A stretch of DNA of 64,000 nt from Arthrobacter sp. SLBN-122 (GTDB lineage: Bacteria > Actinomycetota > Actinomycetes > Actinomycetales > Micrococcaceae), in NCBI RefSeq assembly GCF_006715165.1, contig NZ_VFMS01000001.1:1240001-1304000 (forward strand), in the 5' to 3' direction. Made by a program: the position numbers and the translations under genes. The first letter of the stretch is position 1; every line of letters begins with the position of its first letter. Positions 17,020 through 25,613 of the stretch are shown here, piece after piece. A model generated the notes under the pieces. It did no database searches, had not been told where the DNA came from, and saw only the letters and a program-made list of their open reading frames with translations.

Positions 17020-17824
17020 CAGCAGACTGGCCTGACTGGGGGTTCCTTTTCAGGTCCTTGTCCAGTTCACGCAGGCAGTAATCCTTGAACCAGTACCTGA
17101 TGCCCTGCGGCAGCTTTGGGTAGGCCACGGCCAGGAGGCCGAACGCGCGGTTGAAGCGGCGCTCGTGCCGGTCACTCCAGGCCAGTCCGAAGTCCTTCCG
17201 CAACTGCTCCGGAAGGAGCCCCGCGGTGAGGAACCTGGCCGGGGGGATGATGGCGCGGTACCAAAGGGCCGTGTGCTTGGGAAACAGCAGGCCGCGGCCA
17301 ACGCGCACCCCGGGGTACTCCGCCCTGAGGGTGGAGATATGTTCCGCCCAGTAGCGGCCGAACTCTGTACGGTCCTTCGGCCACATGCCGGGGGGAAGCT
17401 GCAGGGCGGTACCGATCCGTGCATAGTCCCGGTACATCGAGTCCGCAGCGGCGTCGTCCAGCGGGCCGTAGATCTTCTCAATAATGGTGAGTGCGGTGTC
17501 GTAGAGGGTGGCCACCACCCAGAGCTGCAGTTCCGGATCGTAGGCGCTGTATCCGGCGGAGGCTTTATCTGCCGGGCGCTGCACCGGCACGTGGGCCCGG
17601 TTTACCCTGCGGCGGACCTCGTTCACCTGTGCGTCGTTGCCATAAACAACGGCGTAGACGTAGGTCAGGGTGCCCTTGAGCCTGTTGACCGGGCGTTCGG
17701 TGAACGTGCTGTGTTCCGCCACGCCCCTGCCGATGGCCGGATGGGCAAGCTGCAGCAGGATGGCTCGACCTGCCCCAGCAAGCAAGATGCCTTCCGCACG
17801 GTAATCGGAAAATTCCTGCACCAT
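17000..17824 (-). CDS. Oxygenase MpaB family protein (DUF2236)
   Basis: 274 residues. DUF2236 markers include the N-terminal GILLAGAGRAILLQLAHP, with the His after QLA, and FTERPVNRLKGT; a later YDPELQLWVVATLYDTA segment supports it. Proteins of this family include the mycophenolic-acid MpaB and latex-clearing-type b-heme proteins, but most bacterial members have no known substrate. Its stop lies inside the 3' end of GAF-ANTAR copy E on the opposite strand (20-base convergent overlap). Confidence 0.82.
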   Translation of the reverse strand: MVQEFSDYRAEGILLAGAGRAILLQLAHPAIGRGVAEHSTFTERPVNRLKGTLTYVYAVVYGNDAQVNEVRRRVNRAHVPVQRPADKASAGYSAYDPELQLWVVATLYDTALTIIEKIYGPLDDAAADSMYRDYARIGTALQLPPGMWPKDRTEFGRYWAEHISTLRAEYPGVRVGRGLLFPKHTALWYRAIIPPARFLTAGLLPEQLRKDFGLAWSDRHERRFNRAFGLLAVAYPKLPQGIRYWFKDYCLRELDKDLKRNPQSGQSAVSHQNA

Positions 17825-17908
17825 GTCAACAGGGTACCGTCACCGCAGGAGCGTGGAACCGGACCTTTGGCCCGTTGACATGGGACACCTTCGGGTCCCC
17901 GTCCGCGG

Positions 17909-18688
17909 CTACCTGTTCGCCGGCCGCAGCGAGGTGATCATCCTCTTGATGTCCGCGTACTCGGCCGTGCCCCGGTATTTCTTCGCCAGTTCCAGATAGG
18001 GCAGCGACGGGTCACCGGGCGTTGCGTTGTTCTCCGGGTTGTAGGATGCGCCGAACATGGCAGCATTCGGCGGCCATCGGAAGAATTGGAAGATGGGACA
18101 GGCGTCAGGGCCGCTTGCCGCGGGGCCGGACGTAATCCCGTAGCCGGCAGCCGGGGTGCGGTAATTACCCGGCGTGGCGGCGTTTCCGCGGGTCTCGAAA
18201 ACGAACTGCGGCACCACCCCGCCCTGGGCCAGTACCGGGATATCCGCTGTGTCCAGGATTTCGTAGGGATACCGCTCGGTGCATGTGGATCCGGTGGCCA
18301 TGTTGGTCCGCAGTGTCGCCATCACATTGCCGGCCTGGTTCCGCACCTCGGCGAAGGCCCCGCCGCCCTCGGCCAGTTCCCCCGCAGGGTCCTTGACGCG
18401 CCAGGCGGCAGGGAGGTCGAACGCCATGGTGCCGTCCGCCGTCGTAGAGGTGGTCCACTCCGCCGCGGCGGTGCTGACGGGAGGATTGCCGGCGGCGGAG
18501 GGAACGTCCGACGGCGTGGGCGCGCCTGACGTCCCGGCTTCCGTTGCGGAGGGACTGGCAGGGCCGGATGACGTGGGCGAGGGCTGCGGACTTCCGTCCT
18601 GCGGGGAGCACCCGGCCAGGACCGGTGTGAACAGGACCACGGCGGCCATTAACAGTCCGGGGAAAGCTTTGCTGAGCCTGCGCACCAC
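17909..18688 (-). CDS. Putative lipoprotein of unknown function
   Basis: 259 residues. A signal segment is followed by the lipobox LAGC (Cys at about residue 27), then about 50 residues of Ser/Pro/Ala/Thr linker and a globular domain beginning near ADGTMAFDLPAAW. No named domain is recognised. It is likely tethered to the outer face of the membrane. There is a short gap to the MpaB-like gene on the same strand, but no overlap. Confidence 0.75.
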   Translation of the reverse strand: MVRRLSKAFPGLLMAAVVLFTPVLAGCSPQDGSPQPSPTSSGPASPSATEAGTSGAPTPSDVPSAAGNPPVSTAAAEWTTSTTADGTMAFDLPAAWRVKDPAGELAEGGGAFAEVRNQAGNVMATLRTNMATGSTCTERYPYEILDTADIPVLAQGGVVPQFVFETRGNAATPGNYRTPAAGYGITSGPAASGPDACPIFQFFRWPPNAAMFGASYNPENNATPGDPSLPYLELAKKYRGTAEYADIKRMITSLRPANR

Positions 18689-18801
18689 ACCCTCCTTTGG
18701 GCCTGACGGTGACCCTTCAAGTGTGGCGCGGCATGCCCAGGCGGGGCAGGGCCAATGGACCTATCCCCTCCCCCGCCGGCAGCCGTGTTACCGCTCCAGT
18801 G

Positions 18802-20661
18802 TTACCGCTCCAGCAGGGACACGTCGCGGACGGCGCCCTTGTCCGCGGACAGGGCCATGGCAGCGTAGGCGCGCAGCGCCGCGGACACCTGGCGGTCCCG
18901 GTCCTTGGGCTTGTAGCCGCCGTTGACCTCCAGCTTTTCGCGGCGTTCGGCCAGGATCTCGTCGGAGACCTCCAGCTGCAGGGTGCGCTGGGAGATGTCA
19001 ATGCTGATGATGTCGCCGTCTTCCACCAGGGCGATGGCACCCCCGGAAGCAGCCTCCGGCGAGATATGCCCGATGGACAGGCCGGAGGTTCCGCCGGAGA
19101 AACGGCCGTCGGTGATGAGGGCGCACTTCTTGCCCAGGCCGCGGCCCTTGAGGAACGACGTGGGGTAGAGCATTTCCTGCATGCCGGGACCGCCGCGCGG
19201 GCCTTCGTAGCGGATGACCACTACGTCGCCTTCCTTGATGGTCTTGTTCAGGATCTTTTCCACGGCTTCGTCCTGGGACTCGCACACCACGGCCGGTCCG
19301 GAAAAGGTCCAGATGGACTCGTCCACGCCCGCGGTCTTCACCACGGCGCCGTCGATGGCCACGTTGCCGCGGAGCACGGCCAGGCCGCCGTCCTTGGAGT
19401 AGGCGTGCTCCACGGAGCGGATGCAGCCTTCGGCAGCGTCGGTGTCCAGGGAGGTCCATTCATTCGACTGGGAGAACGCGGTGGAGGAGCGGACGCCGCC
19501 GGGAGCGGCATGCCACAGGGCCTTCGCTTCTTCCGTGGCCTTGCCGCCGCGGATGTCCCAGTCGTCCAGCCAGCCGTCCAGGTCGGCGGAGTGCACGGAG
19601 TGGACGTCCTTGTGCAGGAGGCCGCCGCGGTTCAGCTCGCCCAGCAGTGCAGGGATGCCGCCGGCGCGGTGCACGTCCTCCATGTAATAGGTCTTGTTCC
19701 CGGCAACGTTCGGGGCAACCTTGGCCAAGCAGGGCACCTGGCGGGACTTTGCGTCCATCTCGGCCAGGCCGTAATCCACGCCGGCTTCCTGGGCCGCGGC
19801 CAGCAAGTGCAGGATGGTGTTGGTGGAGCCGCCCATGGAAATGTCCAGGGCCATGGCGTTGTCGAAGGCCTTCGCAGTGGCGATGGAGCGCGGCAGCACG
19901 GAGTCGTCGTCGCCGTCGTAATAGCGCTTCACCAGCTCGACGACGGTGCGGCCGGCTTTCTCGTAGAGCGCCTTCCGCGCGGTGTGGGTGGCCAGCACGG
20001 AGCCGTTGCCGGGCAGGGCCAGGCCGATGGCCTCGGCAAGGCAGTTCATGGAGTTGGCGGTGAACATGCCGGAGCAGGAGCCGCAGGTGGGGCAGGCGTT
20101 TTCTTCGATGAGGTTGATGTCAGCATCGGAGATGGATTCGTCCACGGCGTCGGCAATCGCGTTCACCAGGTCCAGGGAGCGCACGGAGCCGTCGGTCAGG
20201 GTCACGCGGCCGGCCTCCATGGGGCCGCCGGAAACGAAGACCACGGGGATGTTCAGGCGCAGCGCGGCCATGAGCATGCCGGGGGTGATCTTGTCGCAGT
20301 TGGAGATGCAGACCAGGGCGTCGGCGCAGTGCGCGTTGACCATGTATTCAACGGAGTCGGCGATCAGGTCGCGGGACGGCAGCGAGTAGAGCATGCCCGA
20401 GTGGCCCATGGCGATGCCGTCGTCCACGGCGATGGTGTTGAACTCGCGCGGCACGGCGCCGGCGGCAAGGATCGCGTCGGAGACGATCCGGCCCACGGGG
20501 GCGAGGTGGGTGTGGCCGGGAACGAATTCGGTGAAGCTGTTGGCCACGGCGATGATCGGCTTGCCGATGTCAGAGTTGGCGACGCCGGAGGCGCGCAGCA
20601 GTGCGCGAGCGCCGGCCATGTTGCGGCCGTGGGTGACTGTTTTTGAGCGGAGTGCAGGCAT
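18802..20661 (-). CDS. ilvD: Dihydroxy-acid dehydratase
   Basis: 619 residues from the ATG at 20661, which matches the family length. It dehydrates 2,3-dihydroxy acids to 2-keto acids in valine, isoleucine and pantothenate synthesis. Iron-sulfur ligands are visible in [10 protein letters not shown] and [17 protein letters not shown], and the family start [18 protein letters not shown] is intact. A second in-frame ATG nine bases upstream (20670) is possible. The gene is divergent from an MmyB-type regulator with a perfect palindrome between them. A 14-bp tandem duplication (18785-18812) spans the stop codon. Confidence 0.95.
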   Translation of the reverse strand: MPALRSKTVTHGRNMAGARALLRASGVANSDIGKPIIAVANSFTEFVPGHTHLAPVGRIVSDAILAAGAVPREFNTIAVDDGIAMGHSGMLYSLPSRDLIADSVEYMVNAHCADALVCISNCDKITPGMLMAALRLNIPVVFVSGGPMEAGRVTLTDGSVRSLDLVNAIADAVDESISDADINLIEENACPTCGSCSGMFTANSMNCLAEAIGLALPGNGSVLATHTARKALYEKAGRTVVELVKRYYDGDDDSVLPRSIATAKAFDNAMALDISMGGSTNTILHLLAAAQEAGVDYGLAEMDAKSRQVPCLAKVAPNVAGNKTYYMEDVHRAGGIPALLGELNRGGLLHKDVHSVHSADLDGWLDDWDIRGGKATEEAKALWHAAPGGVRSSTAFSQSNEWTSLDTDAAEGCIRSVEHAYSKDGGLAVLRGNVAIDGAVVKTAGVDESIWTFSGPAVVCESQDEAVEKILNKTIKEGDVVVIRYEGPRGGPGMQEMLYPTSFLKGRGLGKKCALITDGRFSGGTSGLSIGHISPEAASGGAIALVEDGDIISIDISQRTLQLEVSDEILAERREKLEVNGGYKPKDRDRQVSAALRAYAAMALSADKGAVRDVSLLER

Positions 20662-20704
20662 GCGTACCATCCTGTCCTGTCGCTCCCGGTCCCGGAAGAC
20701 GGCG

Positions 20705-20720
20705 CTGCTACTAGTAGCAG
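20705..20720. promoter_or_regulatory. Perfect 16-bp palindrome between ilvD and the MmyB-type regulator
   Basis: CTGCTACTAGTAGCAG is fully self-complementary. It lies 44 bases from the ilvD ATG and 27 from the regulator's GTG, well placed as an operator for autoregulation and for control of ilvD. Confidence 0.6.
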
Positions 20721-20734
20721 GAGTACCAGAGTAA

Positions 20735-20740
20735 TAGTAT
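20735..20740 (+). promoter_or_regulatory. -10 element for a leaderless mRNA
   Basis: TAGTAT ends seven bases before the GTG at 20747, which puts the expected first transcribed base on the start codon. No Shine-Dalgarno is present. Confidence 0.45.
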
Positions 20741-20746
20741 TTACGG

Positions 20747-21580
20747 GTGAGTGATCCCGGGCGGCGCAAAGAACTTGGCCTCTTCCTGCGGGCCCGCCGG
20801 GACCAGGCGCTGCGGGCCGATTACGGCCTGCCGCCGATCGGCCGCAGCCGCGAGCGCGGGCTCCGCCGCGAAGAGGTGGCCTTCCTGTCCGGCGTCAGCG
20901 TCACCTGGTACACCTGGCTTGAACAGGGCAGGGACATCAGCCCGTCACGCCAGGTCCTGGAGGCCATCAGCCGCGCACTGCATCTTTCCCCCACCGGCCT
21001 TGGCTATGTCCTGTCCCTGGGCGGCTACGCATCCGCCGCCCCTGCCGGCCCCGCCGCAGACACCGCCCCACCCCATATCCAGCGCCTCCTGGATGCGCTG
21101 GATCCCAACCCGTCCTTTGCCCTGTTCCCGGACTGGGGCGTGGCCGGCTGGAACAAGGCCTATGCGGCGCTGTATCCCAACATTGCCACGGTGCCGCCAG
21201 CGGACCGGAACCTGCTGTGGCTGGTGTTCACGGACCCCTATGTCCGGGACCTACTCCCGGACTGGGACACCACCAGCAAGCGGTTCCTTGCCGAGTTCCG
21301 GGCCGAAACCGGGCAGCGGCTCGGAGATCCGGACATCCAGTACCAGGTGGAACGACTCAAGGAAGCCAGCCCGGAGTTCCGGCAGGGCTGGGACCTGTAC
21401 AGCATCCTGGGCTTCGAATCCCGCGAACGCCTCTTCCACCATCCTGCCGTCGGAGTCCTGCAACTGGAGCACCACCAGGTCTCCCCCTCGGACCGGCCGG
21501 ACCTGCACATCGTGGTGTACACGCCGACCCCGGGCAGCGATGCCGCGGCGCAAATGATGTCCCTGCTGTCCGGGGCCTAA
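20747..21580 (+). CDS. XRE/MmyB-type transcriptional regulator
   Basis: 277 residues with an N-terminal helix-turn-helix ([20 protein letters not shown], about 42-61) and an MmyB-like C-terminal domain ([40 protein letters not shown]). GTG start at 20747, probably leaderless. It is divergent from ilvD. Its stop overlaps the stop of the convergent M20 gene by four bases. It may control itself or ilvD through the palindrome at 20705-20720; no metabolite link is evident. Confidence 0.87.
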   Translation: MSDPGRRKELGLFLRARRDQALRADYGLPPIGRSRERGLRREEVAFLSGVSVTWYTWLEQGRDISPSRQVLEAISRALHLSPTGLGYVLSLGGYASAAPAGPAADTAPPHIQRLLDALDPNPSFALFPDWGVAGWNKAYAALYPNIATVPPADRNLLWLVFTDPYVRDLLPDWDTTSKRFLAEFRAETGQRLGDPDIQYQVERLKEASPEFRQGWDLYSILGFESRERLFHHPAVGVLQLEHHQVSPSDRPDLHIVVYTPTPGSDAAAQMMSLLSGA

Positions 21581-22812
21581 ACGGGTTCCGCCGCGAGGTA
21601 GGCGAGCGCGGCGGCTGCCTGGGCCCGGGTGGCCATGCGGAGGGTGGGGTCAACGGCGGGCAGGAACGACGGCGAGTGGTTGGCAGGGATGTCAGCGTCC
21701 ACTGTGCCATTCGCCACGGCCCGCCGGTAGGTTTCCGGGGGCACGGAGCCGACGACCCAGTACACGTAAGGGATGCCGAAGGCGTCAGGGATGCGGCTGA
21801 AGTCCTCGGACGCCGTCTGCGGGGCGGTGCGGTAGACAGCGTCCGCGCCGAAGGTCCTGGTGAAGGCTGCAGTGACCAGGGCGTTGGCCTCCGCGTCGTT
21901 GCTGGTCAGCGGGTACTGGTCGTAATACTCGAACTGCGGTTCCTGCGGCGAGCCGGCGGCTGCGCACTCGCCCCGTACGATCCGCTCGATGGCGGCAATC
22001 ATGGCGGCCCGGACGGCCAGGTCGTATGTGCGGAGGTTGAGCAGCAGCTCTGCCCGGTCGGGGATGATGTTGGCCGTGGCTCCGGCGCTCACCGATCCAA
22101 CAGTCAGCACGGCGAACTCCCCTGGCCTGGTTTCCCGTGACACCACAGTCTGCAGGCGGAGGACGAGCGAGGCGGCGAGCACCACCGGATCAACGGACTT
22201 GTGCGGCATGGAGCCGTGGGCGCCGCGGCCGTGGACGATAATCCGTACCGAGTCGCCTGCCGAGAGTACCGGGCCCGGGGTGGTGCCGATGGTTCCCGCC
22301 TCGGTGGGCATGACGTGCTGGGCCAGCGCGACGTCCGGCCGCGGGATTCCGGCGGCCAGGCCGTCGTCGAGCATTGCCTGCGAGCCCGCCGCCGTTTCCT
22401 CTGCCGGCTGGAAGAGGGCGGTGTAGGTTCCCTGCCAGGCCTCCCGGTGTTCCGCCAGGTACTTTGCCGCACCAAGCAGCGCCACCACGTGCATGTCGTG
22501 CGCGCACGCGTGCATCACCCCCGGAACCATGGAGGCGTAGCTTGCCCCCGTCGCCTCGGTGACCGGGAGGGCATCCATGTCTGCCCGGGCCAGGACGGCC
22601 GCACCTGCGCCGTTGGCAAGGACACCGACGACGCCGGTGCCGCCAAAGTGCCGCACGTCAAAGCCCCAGCCGGCCAGCTTTGCCGCAACTGCGGCAGACG
22701 TTTCGTGTTCGGCGAGGCCGAGTTCCGGGTGTTGGTGGAGCTGCTCGTAGAGCGGGATCTGCCAGGCCAGCTCCTGCTCGATGCCGTCCGCAGCGCTGTT
22801 CGCTAAGTCCAT
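21577..22812 (-). CDS. M20 family amidohydrolase (M20D)
   Basis: 411 residues. Dinuclear metal-site features of the M20D subfamily: RADMDALPV, CAHDMHVVALLGAA, FQPAEET and a late SEDFSRIP. These enzymes cleave N-acyl amino acids or related amides (hippurate, IAA-amino acid conjugates). The ATG at 22812 follows GAGGAGG and gives the usual family length. It has its own transcription start, as a perfect hairpin at 22894-22931 ends the operon upstream. Proximity to the NCS1 permease operon suggests a linked catabolic step, unproven. Confidence 0.87.
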   Translation of the reverse strand: MDLANSAADGIEQELAWQIPLYEQLHQHPELGLAEHETSAAVAAKLAGWGFDVRHFGGTGVVGVLANGAGAAVLARADMDALPVTEATGASYASMVPGVMHACAHDMHVVALLGAAKYLAEHREAWQGTYTALFQPAEETAAGSQAMLDDGLAAGIPRPDVALAQHVMPTEAGTIGTTPGPVLSAGDSVRIIVHGRGAHGSMPHKSVDPVVLAASLVLRLQTVVSRETRPGEFAVLTVGSVSAGATANIIPDRAELLLNLRTYDLAVRAAMIAAIERIVRGECAAAGSPQEPQFEYYDQYPLTSNDAEANALVTAAFTRTFGADAVYRTAPQTASEDFSRIPDAFGIPYVYWVVGSVPPETYRRAVANGTVDADIPANHSPSFLPAVDPTLRMATRAQAAAALAYLAAEPV

Positions 22813-22893
22813 CGAAGCCTCCTCCCGGCCGCCTGCCCCGGCCCTTCCGGCCACCATAGGCAGCACCTGTGGATGGTGTCCATGGGCAACCAA

Positions 22894-22931
22894 AAGCGGC
22901 AGGCGGCGGGAGAACCCGCCGCCTGCCGCTT
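22894..22931 (-). terminator. Intrinsic terminator of the NCS1-deacetylase operon
   Basis: Seventeen-base perfect arms (22894-22910 and 22915-22931) around the tetraloop AGAA. On the minus strand the stem is followed by TTTT. It separates the M20 gene from the deacetylase-like gene. Confidence 0.85.
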
Positions 22932-22946
22932 CCTTGCCTCCGAATG

Positions 22947-23894
22947 CTAGGCCGGCACCCCCTGCCGCACGACGGCCGGCTTGAACTGCGCACCCGCGCC
23001 CGGGAATACCGGCACGTCAATCCGCGCGTGGGTGTGGACCTCGGTGACCGTGGCCTTGGTGTGCAGGGCAATCTGTTCCATGGTGGTCACCCACATTCCG
23101 TCCATCGACTTCACCCGCTCGATGAGCTGCTCCAGGGCGACGGCCTTGGAGGGCCGGCCGGAGATGAACGGGTGGTTGGTCAGGACGAAGCAGCTGCCCT
23201 GGGAGTGGTGGGCCTCGGCTTCAAGCGTCCACATTTCCAGGACCTTCGCCGGGCTCTCGATCACACCGCTTCCGGTCACGCCAGGGTAGAAGGCGTACTG
23301 CTCCCAGTCGTCCAGGGTCCAGTCCACGGGAATCTCCACGATGTCCCGGGGATCGTCGGCGGCGACGGCGAAGCGGTAGGGGGCATCACCGTCGAGCAGG
23401 CTCGAATCGTAGAGGAAGCCGCGGTCCGCCAGCAGGCCCGGGGAGTGCCAGTTCAGTTCCCACCACGGTGCGCGGTAACCCACGGGCCGGACCCCTGCCA
23501 CCTTGGCCAGGGCCTCGAGGCCGCGGTCAATGTAGCTGGCCTCGGTGGCGGCGTTGATGCCCTGCATGGGTTCGTGAAGGTAGCCGTGGTGGGCCACCTC
23601 GTGCCCGCCGTCCACGATCTGCCGGACCACATCCGGGTAGGACTCGGCTGTGAAGCCGGGGATGAAGAAGGTGGCCTGGATGTCCTGGCGGGCCAGGATG
23701 GCCAGCAGCCGGGGCACCGCGATCTTGGGGCCGTAGGACTGGTGGCTCATCAGCGACATACGCCGGGTGCTGGTGGGATCGTGGGCGATGGTGCAGGACT
23801 CGGCGTCGACGTCGAAGGTGAAGGACGCTGCGGCCTTGAAGCCGTCAGGCCAGGTGATGGGGTGCAGGGCGTCCGCGATGGCGGGCTTGTTCAC
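22947..23894 (-). CDS. Polysaccharide deacetylase-fold hydrolase, PuuE/cyclic-imidase-like
   Basis: 315 residues of the CE4 NodB-like fold. Visible: FTFDVDAES (catalytic Asp pair), HEVAHHGYLHE (metal His pair) and YRAPWWELNW. There is no signal peptide, so it acts in the cytoplasm, unlike true cell-wall deacetylases. Cytosolic members of this branch include the PuuE-type allantoinase and cyclic imide hydrolase. With an NCS1 permease 62 bases upstream and a PucR regulator divergent from that, ring opening of a ureide, hydantoin or cyclic imide is a better guess than chitin deacetylation. Confidence 0.82.
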   Translation of the reverse strand: MNKPAIADALHPITWPDGFKAAASFTFDVDAESCTIAHDPTSTRRMSLMSHQSYGPKIAVPRLLAILARQDIQATFFIPGFTAESYPDVVRQIVDGGHEVAHHGYLHEPMQGINAATEASYIDRGLEALAKVAGVRPVGYRAPWWELNWHSPGLLADRGFLYDSSLLDGDAPYRFAVAADDPRDIVEIPVDWTLDDWEQYAFYPGVTGSGVIESPAKVLEMWTLEAEAHHSQGSCFVLTNHPFISGRPSKAVALEQLIERVKSMDGMWVTTMEQIALHTKATVTEVHTHARIDVPVFPGAGAQFKPAVVRQGVPA

Positions 23895-23956
23895 GGGAAA
23901 TCCTTTCGGCGGGCGCTGTGCGCCCGCCAGGGTTTGTGGAAGAGGAGTTGTGCCGC

Positions 23957-25507
23957 TTAGAGGGCGGGAAGGGCGGGCGAGCTGTCCGCCGCCTTGCCCT
24001 CTGTTCCGGGAGCGGTATCCGCCTTCTGTGAGGCGCGGGGCTCAAGGGCCAGATAGCGGATGTGCTGCCGCGGCCCGAGGATGGCGTACACTCCGGCGCT
24101 GGTCAGTCCGCCGGCCAGCCAGGACAGGTCCCAGCCGCCCAGGGCCACGGCGATGGGGCCCTGCATGATGGGGATCAGTCCGTACATGAACAGCCAGGTG
24201 GCGAAGATGCCGGCCAGGAGGGCAATGACGCCCGCCCAGTTGACGCCCGGCAGGCGCTTGGTGCCCACGCCGTCGAACAGGCGGTCCGGCGCACCGGGCC
24301 AGCGCTTGTCCAGCCAGAAGTAGTGCACCAGCATGATTCCGCCCCAGGCGGCCACCCAGGCCACCAGGCCGATCAGCCAGGCGTCGAGCACGGCGGCGAA
24401 GTCCTCCTGGAAGATGAAGAAGACGACGGCGGCGAGCGAGAAGACGCCAACGAACAGGTTGAGCTTGCGGCGGCTGATGGAGATGTCCAGGGCCTGGGTG
24501 GCCACGGAGAAGGTGTAGATGTTCAGGATGTTGGTGGCGATGGGGCCGTGGAGCACCATCAGCAGCACCGGCAGGGCCATGGCGCCGAAGTTCAGGACGA
24601 TCAGCTTGCCGGGGTCGATTTCGCCGCTGTTGGTGGCCAGGCTGGCGCCCAGGACACCGAGCCACACCACGGGGATGAACTGGCCCAGCACGGAGGCCAG
24701 GTAGACCTTCTTCTTGGGGACGCTGGTGCTGACGAACCGGGAGTAGTCAGCGGCGTAGGTGAACCAGGTGATGCCCCAGCCGATGCCTATGGCGGTCATG
24801 ACGGCGCTCATGGCGGCGATGCGCTCCGAGCCTTCAAGAATGGCGCCGGCGGGTCCGGCGTAGCCCCAGTCGATGTCCATGCCGAACCAGGCCACGGCGG
24901 ACATGACGGCCAGGATGAGGATGGTGGGCGGTACCGTCCATTTTTCGAAGGCCGCGATGGCCTTGTAGCCGAACCACGCAATGGCCACCTGCAGGGCCAT
25001 GATGAAGGTGGCGACGCCGATCTTCCAGCCGTAGTTGGGGGCGTCCGGGTCAACCCAGCCGAGGGTTCCGAAGAGCGCCATGACCAGGTCCAGGATGATC
25101 CAGGTGTTGACCGCGCACCAGCCGATGACCAGCAGGGCCTGGATGGCGGCTGGCAGATAGTTGCCGCGCCGTCCGAATGCGGCGCGGGCCAGGACCATCC
25201 CGGTGGCTCCGGTCTTCTGGCCCAGGAGGACGAAGCAGCCAAAGAGCAGCATGCCGATCAGGTTGCCCAGTACCAGGACGGTGATGGTGTCCGCGAGTCC
25301 GAGTCCCAACTGGATGCCGAGTGCCCCCAGCACCCAGTTGATGGGTGCCAGGTTGGCGCCCGCCCAGATCCAGAACTGGCCGGATACCTTGCGTGTTCGT
25401 GCTGATTCAGGGATGGGTTGGAGCCAGGCTTCGTGGTCCACGACGTTGTGGTCCTGCGTGCCCTGGCCGGGTTGGCCGTGCGTGGCTGGTGAAAGCTTTT
25501 TTTGCAT
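23957..25507 (-). CDS. NCS1 family nucleobase/hydantoin permease
   Basis: 516 residues from the ATG at 25507 (GGAGG upstream), about 12 membrane helices. NCS1 markers: WAGANLAPINWVLGALGIQL region, GRRGNYLPAAIQ, WGITWFTYAADYSRF and ILNIYTFSVATQAL. Family members import cytosine, allantoin, hydantoin, uracil or thiamine precursors with Na+ or H+. The substrate here is open. It is the first gene of an operon with the deacetylase-fold hydrolase, and divergent from pucR. Confidence 0.87.
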   Translation of the reverse strand: MQKKLSPATHGQPGQGTQDHNVVDHEAWLQPIPESARTRKVSGQFWIWAGANLAPINWVLGALGIQLGLGLADTITVLVLGNLIGMLLFGCFVLLGQKTGATGMVLARAAFGRRGNYLPAAIQALLVIGWCAVNTWIILDLVMALFGTLGWVDPDAPNYGWKIGVATFIMALQVAIAWFGYKAIAAFEKWTVPPTILILAVMSAVAWFGMDIDWGYAGPAGAILEGSERIAAMSAVMTAIGIGWGITWFTYAADYSRFVSTSVPKKKVYLASVLGQFIPVVWLGVLGASLATNSGEIDPGKLIVLNFGAMALPVLLMVLHGPIATNILNIYTFSVATQALDISISRRKLNLFVGVFSLAAVVFFIFQEDFAAVLDAWLIGLVAWVAAWGGIMLVHYFWLDKRWPGAPDRLFDGVGTKRLPGVNWAGVIALLAGIFATWLFMYGLIPIMQGPIAVALGGWDLSWLAGGLTSAGVYAILGPRQHIRYLALEPRASQKADTAPGTEGKAADSSPALPAL

Positions 25508-25598
25508 GGGGGCCTCCGTGAGGTGAATAAGTACCAAAAGGCTATGTGGCCCCCATCACAAGGAACAAGATACGATATGTCGAACAGATTCTCCTACT

Positions 25599-25612
25599 AC
25601 GTTACGGAACGT
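25599..25612. promoter_or_regulatory. Inverted repeat at the pucR start
   Basis: ACGTT (25599-25603) and AACGT (25608-25612) are separated by four bases, immediately before the GTG at 25614. It is a possible operator for autoregulation or for the divergent permease. Confidence 0.35.
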
Positions 25613-25613
25613 C

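Noticed and set aside
18697..20646. A 649-codon plus-strand open frame opposite ilvD
   Set aside because: Its translation is Gly/Val/His-rich and unlike any protein, while the minus strand encodes a full-length dihydroxy-acid dehydratase. It is a GC-bias shadow.
24062..25405. A long plus-strand frame opposite the NCS1 permease
   Set aside because: Low-complexity Asp/Gln/Gly-rich translation. The minus strand has 12 membrane helices and NCS1 motifs.
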